DNA of 11,974 nt from JANWJE01 sp044326545 (lineage in GTDB: Bacteria > Chlamydiota > Chlamydiia > Chlamydiales > Parachlamydiaceae): contig JBIRBM010000043.1 of assembly GCA_044326545.1 (NCBI GenBank), positions 1 to 11,974 of the forward strand, written 5' to 3'. Made by a program: the position numbers and the translations under genes. Of the stretch, positions 1 through 6,401 are shown piece by piece; position 1 is the stretch's first letter; each line of letters starts with the position of its first letter. Under the pieces are notes generated by a model, which did not search any database, had not been told where the DNA came from, and worked only from the letters and a program-made list of their open reading frames with translations.

Positions 1-129
1 CGCTGTTTTGATTCGTACGAACACATTCTGGATAGTTGTTGCGATGCCTGGAACAACTTCTGTTCAACAGTCGGTGCTGTACGTCAATTATGTACGAGAG
101 AATGGGCAAGAACTAAAAGTTATTTTTGA
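1..129 (+). CDS. IS630-family transposase, C-terminal end only (partial at window edge)
   Basis: Frame 1 is open from the first base to a TGA at 127-129 and reads RCFDSYEHILDSCCDAWNNF followed by about 22 more residues. This resembles the C-terminal tail of IS630-family DDE transposases, which typically ends with a 'sYe.i.daccdAWN' helix and a short Trp-containing tail; a W is present here in 'REWA'. The stop lies inside the 25-bp terminal repeat at 112-136, as expected for a compact insertion sequence. The catalytic DDE core lies upstream of the window. The family call rests on motif memory plus the IS-end structure shared with the right edge of the window. Confidence 0.72.
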   Translation, partial: RCFDSYEHILDSCCDAWNNFCSTVGAVRQLCTREWARTKSYF

Positions 130-136
130 TAAATGG
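112..136 (+). repeat. Right terminal inverted repeat of the IS630 element
   Basis: These 25 bases are the exact reverse complement of 11841-11865. Both copies are followed outward by TA (137-138 here, 11839-11840 there), the dinucleotide duplicated by IS630/Tc1-type elements. Counting the flanking bases, identity extends over 28 bp (112-139 versus 11838-11865) and breaks down on both sides. This copy ends a + strand transposase and the other precedes a + strand transposase start, so they are read as the right and left ends of two copies of one element. Confidence 0.8.
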
Positions 137-138
137 TA

Positions 139-279
139 TAAATTTCTCGCAAAGCAATTCTTGAATCACCTTCGGTATATTTCTTTCTCTCATTTTACAA
201 CGGCAACATGAGAGACATCAAATATCTTGGCAAAATCACGATAGGACATTTCAAAATAATAAGAGGGTGTCTGGAAAAT
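139..279 (-). pseudogene. Degraded helix-turn-helix transposase fragment
   Basis: On the minus strand, 279 down to 193 is open and includes YYFEMSYRDFAKIFDVSHVA, a good match in style to the helix-turn-helix near the N-terminus of several transposase families ('..e.sYRdIAkifgVSHvav.kW'). A TGA (190-192) sits where a Trp codon would be expected. The same frame continues as EKEIYRR, then hits another stop, and about 40 bases later runs into the end of the IS630 element. No start codon or catalytic domain is present. The family cannot be fixed from about 40 residues. Confidence 0.35.
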
Positions 280-380
280 CTAATAGATCCTCTTTACATT
301 CATTAACTTCTGATTTAATGTGCAATGATAAACCATCTAAAGAGGACGTTTCAAAACTTGTGCTTTGAAGGAGGAAGAGT

Positions 381-2090
381 ATGCATTCATTGGATGTTCA
401 TTGCGTTTTTGTTCCAAATATAGCCGATTTTCCAGAAAGAGATCGCGATCTCTCCACTATTTCTTCTGATTCTATTCGCGACCGTAAACTTCTTTTTGAC
501 CGATATGATAGTCGTTTGTCAAAAGCTATAGATGCAATCGAACCGATTGATTTTCTTCAGTTTTCACCAGATCAGATTCACAAAAAAAATAGTGTGATGA
601 CAGATGTGAAATTGCGGTGGATCCATCATCGGTGGTCTCCTCCCAATTTTTCCTATATTTACCATACAGAAGATCAAAATTCTTCTGCTGGCAGTGATCA
701 CTATATTCTAAAAGTATCTAAGCATCCCCACCGGCAGACACTCCGCGTTGCCCATTCATCTTGCGAGGATCATCCTGATATGGAACCAATCCCTTTTGGA
801 TTGCTGAGCGTCGAACAGCAAGACGAGGCAGCAAAAAAACTACATGATTTGGGAAATCCTTTAGACGAAACCTTGACTCGTTTAGTTTATCGTATTTTAC
901 ATGATCATGAGGCATCTTTATGTCGAGATCAAACAGTGACTTATCCGGCAAAATATGAAGTCGTTGCAGGTTATAAAAAACAAGAAAATCCAATACAAAA
1001 GATTGGCTTCGAATTAGAAATCTCATCGAGAGAAAAGGCTGTATTAATTTTTGAAAAAAATCAGGAAACTCGTATTGGAAAGGGATCATACAAAAAGGTT
1101 TGGAAAGTGTTTTCTCTGCAAGAACCTGCTGTGCGAGTTCACACGTTTTCTGTTCTTCATTTCAGTCAAGAACAAGTCGCCATTGAGGAGGCGCAACTGG
1201 CAAATCAGGAGGCATTGAATTTAAGTCATGAAGGATCAGCTCGATCAAGTAATCATGTTAAACGGCCTAATCCCACATCAAAAAGTTATACTTATCATAC
1301 CATAGCCGATCGGGAAGAGACCTGTTTTAGAACTTATAGCGAATGTGCTTGGGTTGCCAAGGTTCACAGAATCTCATATTATCCGTTTAATCAAACAAAC
1401 AAGAGTTATCAACAGCAAGTGATGGAAATGGATTACTATCCGAGCGATTTTTTTTCACTGCTAAGTGAGGTGACAGACGATGTAAATAGACAAAATGAAC
1501 TTTTCCTTAGCCCTATCATGAAGATGGACTATACCCGTCAAATTCTTCAAGTCGTCATGGTTTTGCATCAAGATGGCAGAGTTTATCGCGATTTCAAATT
1601 AGAAAATTTTCTCCTTAAGGATAATAAAATTTATTTGACTGACTTTGGCTATTGTATTTCGAAAACTGAGCTGAAAAGGATTAGAGAAAGCGCGGGGTCG
1701 CTCGCATACGTCCCTCCAGAAGTGGTGACCTCCAAATGCAATATTTACTCCGAGAAGTTGGATGTGTGGGCAGTGGGGTGCATATTGTGGTTATTGTGGT
1801 TTGAAGACTTTTACCCCTGGTTTCCCGAGATGATGAAGGAACAGCCCGATTTCAACAAAACGAAAAAAATGATGTTCAACTATGAAAGGGCAGGAGGGGT
1901 GATGAATGGCGTTGATTCTAGAGAAACAATCCGACAATCATCGCACCCAATGCGCTCTATTATTTATCAAATGATGCGTTATCATCCAAAAGACAGAATT
2001 TCTGTTGAGACTGCTTGGAATTTAATTCAAAGTCTCGAAAAAGACACATCATTCACTCACCTTACGCGCCAAGAGCGCCACTTGGGTTGA
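381..2090 (+). CDS. Eukaryotic-type Ser/Thr protein kinase-like protein with unusual lysine arrangement
   Basis: 569 residues, with a strong ribosome binding site GGAGG (370-374) six bases before the ATG. Residues 1 to about 225 form an N-terminal region I do not recognise. The kinase domain spans about 230-555: glycine loop IGKGSYKKV (232-240), hinge-like MEMDYYP (348-354), catalytic loop YRDFKLEN (402-409, with D404, K406, N409), DFG (421-423), activation-segment end PPE (445-447), D461 of subdomain IX (DVWAVG) and R539 of subdomain XI. Three features deviate. Tyr replaces His in the HRD motif. The beta-3 'AxK' position reads AVRV, giving Arg252. The glycine loop carries Lys238 where a third glycine is usual. 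About 45 residues (281-325) are inserted after helix C. No signal peptide or transmembrane segment is evident, so it is a cytoplasmic or secreted effector-type kinase. It stands alone, not next to a phosphatase or PASTA partner. The kinase fold is certain from the motifs; activity and substrate are unknown. Confidence 0.85.
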   Translation: MHSLDVHCVFVPNIADFPERDRDLSTISSDSIRDRKLLFDRYDSRLSKAIDAIEPIDFLQFSPDQIHKKNSVMTDVKLRWIHHRWSPPNFSYIYHTEDQNSSAGSDHYILKVSKHPHRQTLRVAHSSCEDHPDMEPIPFGLLSVEQQDEAAKKLHDLGNPLDETLTRLVYRILHDHEASLCRDQTVTYPAKYEVVAGYKKQENPIQKIGFELEISSREKAVLIFEKNQETRIGKGSYKKVWKVFSLQEPAVRVHTFSVLHFSQEQVAIEEAQLANQEALNLSHEGSARSSNHVKRPNPTSKSYTYHTIADREETCFRTYSECAWVAKVHRISYYPFNQTNKSYQQQVMEMDYYPSDFFSLLSEVTDDVNRQNELFLSPIMKMDYTRQILQVVMVLHQDGRVYRDFKLENFLLKDNKIYLTDFGYCISKTELKRIRESAGSLAYVPPEVVTSKCNIYSEKLDVWAVGCILWLLWFEDFYPWFPEMMKEQPDFNKTKKMMFNYERAGGVMNGVDSRETIRQSSHPMRSIIYQMMRYHPKDRISVETAWNLIQSLEKDTSFTHLTRQERHLG

Positions 2091-2100
2091 ACGTGAGTGA
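2053..2100 (+). other. Nested inverted repeat spanning the kinase stop codon
   Basis: TCACTCAC (2053-2060) pairs perfectly with GTGAGTGA (2093-2100). Inside the loop, CCAAG (2069-2073) pairs with CTTGG (2081-2085). The TGA stop (2088-2090) lies within the structure. It is followed by CAAAAAAT rather than a T run, so it is not a classical rho-independent terminator on the + strand. It may stabilise the 3' end of the kinase mRNA or be chance. Confidence 0.35.
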
Positions 2101-2380
2101 CAAAAAATAGGTGTGAAATGGGCATTGTTCCATACATACTCTCACAGGGGTTTGCTACATCTCCCGGTTTACAAGATGAGATGTTGAGATAAGATGTAAG
2201 CTGTGCATAGTGAATCGGAGCTATGCCCTTCACCGCTTTTATCTGCCCGATCCCACACTATCTTTTTCGTTGATTTTTTTTGTTTTTATTATAAATGTTT
2301 TTTTAGTATAATGATTTATTTTTGATTTTTAGTTTCAAATAAAAAATCATCTTAAAAACTTTAATGATAAGGACAAATCA
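2101..2380. other. AT-rich intergenic region with a candidate -10 box
   Basis: No open reading frame of note. The left half has moderate GC and shows only a loose inverted repeat (2110-2125 with 2223-2234). The right half (about 2270-2360) is very T-rich. A perfect TATAAT occurs at 2307-2312 on the + strand, and transcription from it would give a leader of about 60 bases before the gene at 2381, but no recognisable -35 box lies 16-18 bases upstream. Within that leader, TGATTTTT (2323-2330) can pair with AAAAATCA (2342-2349). Confidence 0.4.
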
Positions 2381-2731
2381 ATGAGAAGTTATTTAGAATG
2401 CTTAAAAATGGTGTTGTTTCAAAATTATGATCAAAAAATAGCATGGGCAAATGCAAGTGATGAGGAAAAATCTCGACAATCCCGCAAGCTCTTTCATGCT
2501 AAAAATATGATCTATTCAGGTATTGCACTAGCAGCCTTTGCTTGTTTAGATTTAGCTTATTCGTCTTATTTTACACGCTTAATTATTGATTGTGCTCAAA
2601 TCACTCTTTCTCCAAAGATATCGCTTCTAGTTGTCAGTCAAAGTATTTCAATTATAGGGGGGATAGTAGCTTTGGTTGGAATGAAGATATTGTATCATAG
2701 CATACCCTTGATCAGCAATTCGACTCGTTAA
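2381..2731 (+). CDS. Small two-helix membrane protein, Inc-like topology
   Basis: 116 residues, with AAGGA (2369-2373) seven bases before the ATG. No family is recognised. Residues 1-42 are polar, with a charged stretch (DEEKSRQSRK) and no cleavable signal peptide. Two strongly hydrophobic segments follow (about 43-64 and 80-105), separated by a loop of about 15 residues that contains polar residues. The short tail is SIPLISNSTR. Two closely spaced helices forming a hairpin are the hallmark (bilobed hydrophobic domain) of chlamydial inclusion-membrane (Inc) proteins, and the kinase just upstream fits a host-interaction context. The topology is visible in the sequence; the Inc assignment is inference, and any small inner-membrane protein could look like this. 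Confidence 0.65.
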   Translation: MRSYLECLKMVLFQNYDQKIAWANASDEEKSRQSRKLFHAKNMIYSGIALAAFACLDLAYSSYFTRLIIDCAQITLSPKISLLVVSQSISIIGGIVALVGMKILYHSIPLISNSTR

Positions 2732-2754
2732 CCCAGTCATAGTTAACCCAGTCA
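2727..2754 (+). repeat. Two 13-bp tandem direct repeats overlapping a stop codon
   Basis: GTTAACCCAGTCA occurs at 2727-2739 and again at 2742-2754 (period 15). The first copy contains the TAA stop of the membrane-protein gene (2729-2731). The arrangement looks like a small tandem duplication of the gene end. Confidence 0.6.
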
Positions 2755-2784
2755 ATTCAGGACGTTGGGCTATTTTTATCACTC

Positions 2785-2838
2785 CCCTCGGGTTTCAATC
2801 CTGAGGGTTTGACGCCCTCAAACATCACGTTATTTTTT
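2785..2838 (+). terminator. Candidate terminator with two competing hairpins between convergent genes
   Basis: CCTCGGG (2786-2792) can pair with CCTGAGG (2800-2806) with one mismatch. Alternatively TGAGGG (2802-2807) pairs perfectly with CCCTCA (2815-2820) across a 7-base loop. The two stems share the middle GAGGG, so they exclude each other. A T7 run follows at 2832-2838, about 11 bases after the second stem, which is farther than in a classical intrinsic terminator. It lies between the + strand gene ending at 2731 and the minus strand gene ending at 2849, where termination would be expected. Confidence 0.4.
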
Positions 2839-2848
2839 TGAAATGGGA

Positions 2849-3613
2849 TTAGATCGCGCGCAGATGATCGGTCGGGATATAACCCATCATTCCTGGATGA
2901 TTGATTTTTATCCAATTTCCTTCTTTAGTCATTTCCAATATTTGAACGTTTGATCCGGCCGGCAAGGGTTGATGCGTCAACTGCGAGTCATTGAGATCGG
3001 CTCCTCGATAAAATCCTGACGATTTAATTAAAATTCCTTCAAGGGGAGGAAAATAATAGAAAAACAAGGCATTCACGAGGCATCCCGTCATCAGAATTGA
3101 GCAGACAACAGTCAATTTGCGCAAGGCAGGAGAGGGGAACCAAATGAAGAGCGAGGCGGTCACAAACGTGAGGGCGATACATCCCAAAAAAAACGTAACA
3201 TTTTGAGAAAGAGAATAGAAAACACTCTTTTTTTTCTGCGGTTGATTTTCAGTTGAGGCCAGCCCTAGCATCTGTTGTGCTTTTATCAGATGAGAGGATA
3301 AAATTGAGGAGGCAAGATTGTTCTTTAACGCGCGCCGATAGTAAAGAATAGCCCAAGGATATTCCCCCAATTCGAAGTAAAGATTGCCCAGGGCTTCATT
3401 CAAATCAGATGAGTTTGGCACCTCTTCTTTCATTGATTCGTATAAAAATAATGCCTGATTAAATGCGAGCTTTCGCTCTTGGTAGTGGGAGGCTTGAATC
3501 CCTTTTTGGTAATAAGTCTGAGCATCTTTCATCCTTTTTTCTGTTGATTGTCCAGATAAAGAAGACATAACACACAACGTTAAGAAATAATAGATCAGCT
3601 GTTGCATCGTCAT
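2849..3613 (-). CDS. batE: BatE-like protein (TPR, two membrane helices, SH3)
   Basis: About 254 residues. I prefer the ATG at 3611-3613, with AGGA nine bases upstream; a TTG two codons earlier (3617-3619) is also possible but would sit too close to that AGGA. Counting from the TTG, there is a signal-peptide-like N-terminus (to about residue 23), TPR-type helices (about 35-115, including NEALGNLYFELGEYPWAILY), two transmembrane segments (about 140-160 and 168-190), and a C-terminal bacterial SH3-like domain (about 196-256: 'GSNVQILEMTKEGNWIKI' then 'GYIPTDHLRAI'). TPR, membrane helices and SH3 in this order are the architecture of BatE in Bat (Bacteroides aerotolerance) operons. The rest of the bat cluster lies on the same strand upstream, beyond the opposing gene at 3809-4693. 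batE therefore probably needs its own promoter or transcription reading antisense through that gene. The architecture is seen; the name follows from architecture plus neighbours. Confidence 0.72.
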   Translation of the reverse strand: MTMQQLIYYFLTLCVMSSLSGQSTEKRMKDAQTYYQKGIQASHYQERKLAFNQALFLYESMKEEVPNSSDLNEALGNLYFELGEYPWAILYYRRALKNNLASSILSSHLIKAQQMLGLASTENQPQKKKSVFYSLSQNVTFFLGCIALTFVTASLFIWFPSPALRKLTVVCSILMTGCLVNALFFYYFPPLEGILIKSSGFYRGADLNDSQLTHQPLPAGSNVQILEMTKEGNWIKINHPGMMGYIPTDHLRAI

Positions 3614-3744
3614 GATCAATCATCCTGGTTGTTTTTGGAGCGTGTTGATAAACTATTTGATTACATGATCGGGTAAGAAAAAGCAATTAAACTTTTCATA
3701 ATCTCTGTCAGTCATTATGATCAATTTTTTTAATTTTAAATCAT

Positions 3745-3776
3745 CTTAAGCGCAAAGAGCACTCTTTGTGCCTAAG
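3745..3776. promoter_or_regulatory. Strong near-perfect palindrome in the divergent intergenic region
   Basis: GCGCAAAGAG (3750-3759) faces CTCTTTGTGC (3762-3771) across a 2-base centre with one G-T mismatch. After one unpaired base on each side, CTTA (3745-3748) pairs with TAAG (3773-3776). It sits 33 bases before the ATG at 3809 and about 130 bases upstream of batE on the other strand. It could be an operator, a leader hairpin of the His-rich gene, or a stem-loop stopping leftward transcription from the bat operon; the bases after it on the minus strand are AT-rich but lack a clean T run. Confidence 0.5.
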
Positions 3777-3808
3777 GTGAATTTTAAGACTTTCAACACA
3801 GAGGAAAT

Positions 3809-4693
3809 ATGACAAATCGCTTATCTACAAAAGAATATTGTAAACGTTGGTTGATTTACCTGACACTCAGTAGTATGGTCTTGGCATTTCACCAACCGGC
3901 AAAATTAAGTGCTCAAGAGTGTTGCAAGATAGTAGAAGAAGAGGATTGCCAGCGCTCGACAACCGCTAAAATAGTTGCGGGAGCCTCTATCCTGGCATTA
4001 GTTGGAGGAATTGCTTGCTTGACATGCTGTACGTCGCACAAAAACCATTCTCATTCCTCTTCAAAAAATGGTTCTTATTCCTACGGTGATTCTTATGACT
4101 CTTATGGTCACGGCGGGGATTCATACAACCGCAGTTGGAGTGAATACGATAAAAGCAGTTACGAACATCAAGGACACTATCACTCTGATTATCACTCCTC
4201 TCATTCCCATCATCATGATTCCGCTTTTCGAGAAAAGGTTGGAAATGAGATTCATCCAAAGTCGGACCCTCAATTTTTTCAGAGGGATTTAGAAGGCAAT
4301 ATGCCTGCTCGAATCCGTAAGTTAGCTCGTTCTAAGGCTCTTGCTGAATCAGTTTCGATAACGGGGGTTTTTCACACTCATCCAACCCATTCTCTTTCAG
4401 CCAAAGGAAGTGCAACAGCTCTTGTTCAACTTCCTGATGGGACAACTCAGATATTAGGGACTCTGCCCTTTTCTTCAACTTCGGGAGCATCCCTCTGTTG
4501 CGGCCCTTTTGTCCAAAAAGGAACTTATCTGTTTAGGTTGACTGTTGATGAGGGAACTTATCTGTCCTCTTACACTAAAGTGGGATCGATTGAAGTGAAT
4601 GTGAATGGATCAAAAGTAGAGAATCGCGACTTTTTTGCTCCGGCTCAGGTTTCAGGCCATTATGAACCGGTCCCTTGTGAATATAGCCTTTAG
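3809..4693 (+). CDS. Exported/membrane His-Ser-Tyr-rich protein of unknown function
   Basis: 294 residues, with GAGG (3801-3804) four bases before the ATG. The N-terminus is signal-like (basic residues, then hydrophobic WLIYLTLSSMVLAF at 14-27, with a possible cut after LSA at 35), followed by a Cys pair (38-39). A second hydrophobic segment (about 54-72) ends in Cys74. Residues 77-138 are low complexity, very rich in His, Ser, Tyr and Gly (for example SYSYGDSYDSYGHGGDSY and SHSHHH), suggesting metal binding or a flexible linker. The C-terminal about 110 residues (181-294) have alternating hydrophobic patterning and Gly/Pro turns typical of a beta-sandwich, with HTHPTH at 189-194 and CC at 230-231. 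No family is recognised. It lies between batE and batD on the opposite strand, and its stop is only 7 bases from the batD stop, so the two transcripts must overlap. Confidence 0.7.
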   Translation: MTNRLSTKEYCKRWLIYLTLSSMVLAFHQPAKLSAQECCKIVEEEDCQRSTTAKIVAGASILALVGGIACLTCCTSHKNHSHSSSKNGSYSYGDSYDSYGHGGDSYNRSWSEYDKSSYEHQGHYHSDYHSSHSHHHDSAFREKVGNEIHPKSDPQFFQRDLEGNMPARIRKLARSKALAESVSITGVFHTHPTHSLSAKGSATALVQLPDGTTQILGTLPFSSTSGASLCCGPFVQKGTYLFRLTVDEGTYLSSYTKVGSIEVNVNGSKVENRDFFAPAQVSGHYEPVPCEYSL

Positions 4694-4700
4694 AAGCGGT

Positions 4701-6401
4701 TCAAAATACTTTAAAGCACTTTTTTGCCTCTTCCATCAATTGTGCACTCTCAAATGTTTTCTCTTTACCGTATTGCAATGATTGGAGTTTATCAATAAAG
4801 GAATGAACCTGAGCCAGTTCTCCTTTATTGGTAAGATGGACGGTTTCAGTCGATCCTAGCGGAACCACTCCTTTTTCCCACAGACGATGCCAAAAGGCTT
4901 GTTCCAATCCTTGCAAGCTTCCACTCTTTAAGGCCTCTTTAAAAAGTCTTTCACTTTTCGTCTCCCAAAGAATGGGATGATTTTTTTTCTTTTTTTGTTG
5001 ATATTTTTGTAATCCAAGGAGGAGGGCAGCTAGAAAAATGATCCACATCACCCCTTTGCCTTTTTCCGTATGAGGCGTTAAATGAAGGGGATAGGTGAGT
5101 GGAGATTTTTTTTCTAATGGACTGACCTCAGGATCAGGCCATGTTTGCGTTGAAGGGGGAAGCGGAAATAAAGGAGGAATCGAGAGATGGGGAACAGGTG
5201 GCGGAGCACCCTCTTGAATCTTCAAGGGAATTGGGGAAGTTTTCTGGATGACATATTGCCTTGACTCTTGATCAAATGACGAAAATTCGATCGAAGGAAT
5301 TGCGTTCATTAAGTTATTGAGAGGAATAAGCTCCAGATAAAAAATTTTCATTTCTCCTTTAACTTCCGATAAAGGAGGAAGATCGTTCAATTGAAAAAAT
5401 CCACTAAAACCGGGCTGACATTTTAAATTAGGTAAAGTTGCGTCTGCAAGATTTGTAATTCCCGACATTTCGACTTTTAATTCGATTGCATCTCCTATTG
5501 CGGCAACGTGTGTTGAATTGAGGCTCAGCTTAACTTGAATTTTTCCTAAAGCCCCCGTAAACGAAAGAGGGTGAATCGAGGAGGGAAAGGGTTTAACTTC
5601 GATTGTCATGACAGGAGCTTGCGCTTTTAAAAGAGCGGCATCGTAAATTTTTTGACCATTTTTCTCGCGATAGGCATGCCCTTCAATAAAAGAGGGGCCA
5701 AAGGTAAAGATGCCCAATTCAGAAGCCTCCACCTCTTGTGTGATCTCTTGAATTGTTGTCGATTGGAACTGATAGTCCTTAATTTGGATATCCCCCACTT
5801 TTTTAAAGTGCTCTGGATGAACTAAGGGGAGGTCTGATCGGGTCAGATCGACACTTTGATTGTAAAGGATGCGATAACGAAGCCGGGTCCGCTCACCCGG
5901 ATAAAGGGTTGCCGGTCCTTCAATAGAGGCTTCTAAACTAAACATTAGGGGATCTGATTGTGTCAGATGAGGCTGATCTGTCTGCTCTGATTGTGCAGAA
6001 GCGAGAGCCGCATGGAGTGTATAAGAAGAGGGGGAGGAGCTGAATATTTTACCGTTAATTTTCACTGAAATTGAAGGAAGAATATAGAATCCTGCAGGTT
6101 TTGGTGGTAATTCAAAGCCATAAATTGAGACCCAAGTATCCGAAGAAGGGGACATTTCCACTTCTTTAAGCAAAGAGACGTCTAATTTTTTTCCTTCTAG
6201 CAAAAAGGTCTCAGGATTGATTTTTTCTTCTTTATTATAGGTGATCGTAATCGTTCCTTTTAGAGGAAAATTGACATAGCTGTTTTTAGAGTCGATTAAC
6301 GCATCCAGAAGCGGCGTGGCATCTAAAACATGGAATAAACTTAGGAAAAACAGAATCGTCAGGTAACACGTTTTACTGATCGCAAAGAGAAATCTTACCA
6401 T
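4701..6401 (-). CDS. batD: BatD-like exported membrane-anchored protein
   Basis: 566 residues, with the ATG at 6399-6401 preceded by GAGGAG. The start overlaps the end of the upstream gene by 7 bases, so the two are translationally linked. There is a signal peptide at about 1-28, then repeated beta-rich modules (about 35-130, 150-270 and 280-395). These include the BatD-type signature of a 'GALGKIQVKLSLN...GDAIELKVEMSG...NL' stretch around 283-317. A Pro-rich linker (398-437), one transmembrane helix (about 451-465) and a Lys-rich cytoplasmic tail of about 95 residues follow. BatD (oxygen-tolerance family) is the large periplasmic partner of the VWA proteins BatA and BatB; its molecular role is not settled. 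Length and architecture fit the family. Confidence 0.78.
   Translation of the reverse strand: MVRFLFAISKTCYLTILFFLSLFHVLDATPLLDALIDSKNSYVNFPLKGTITITYNKEEKINPETFLLEGKKLDVSLLKEVEMSPSSDTWVSIYGFELPPKPAGFYILPSISVKINGKIFSSSPSSYTLHAALASAQSEQTDQPHLTQSDPLMFSLEASIEGPATLYPGERTRLRYRILYNQSVDLTRSDLPLVHPEHFKKVGDIQIKDYQFQSTTIQEITQEVEASELGIFTFGPSFIEGHAYREKNGQKIYDAALLKAQAPVMTIEVKPFPSSIHPLSFTGALGKIQVKLSLNSTHVAAIGDAIELKVEMSGITNLADATLPNLKCQPGFSGFFQLNDLPPLSEVKGEMKIFYLELIPLNNLMNAIPSIEFSSFDQESRQYVIQKTSPIPLKIQEGAPPPVPHLSIPPLFPLPPSTQTWPDPEVSPLEKKSPLTYPLHLTPHTEKGKGVMWIIFLAALLLGLQKYQQKKKKNHPILWETKSERLFKEALKSGSLQGLEQAFWHRLWEKGVVPLGSTETVHLTNKGELAQVHSFIDKLQSLQYGKEKTFESAQLMEEAKKCFKVF

Noticed and set aside
8..211. 67-residue + strand open frame at the window start
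   Set aside because: It overlaps the IS630 transposase C-terminus in another frame and reads across the IS boundary into unrelated sequence, so it is a shadow.
2110..2234. Imperfect inverted repeat (2110-2125 with 2223-2234)
   Set aside because: It needs several gaps and a loop of about 100 bases, so it is not convincing as a structure.
2344..3749. A 12-base match AAATCATCTTAA upstream of both the 2381 and the 3809 genes
   Set aside because: It is AT-rich, at different distances from the two starts (26 versus 60 bases), and not accompanied by promoter boxes.
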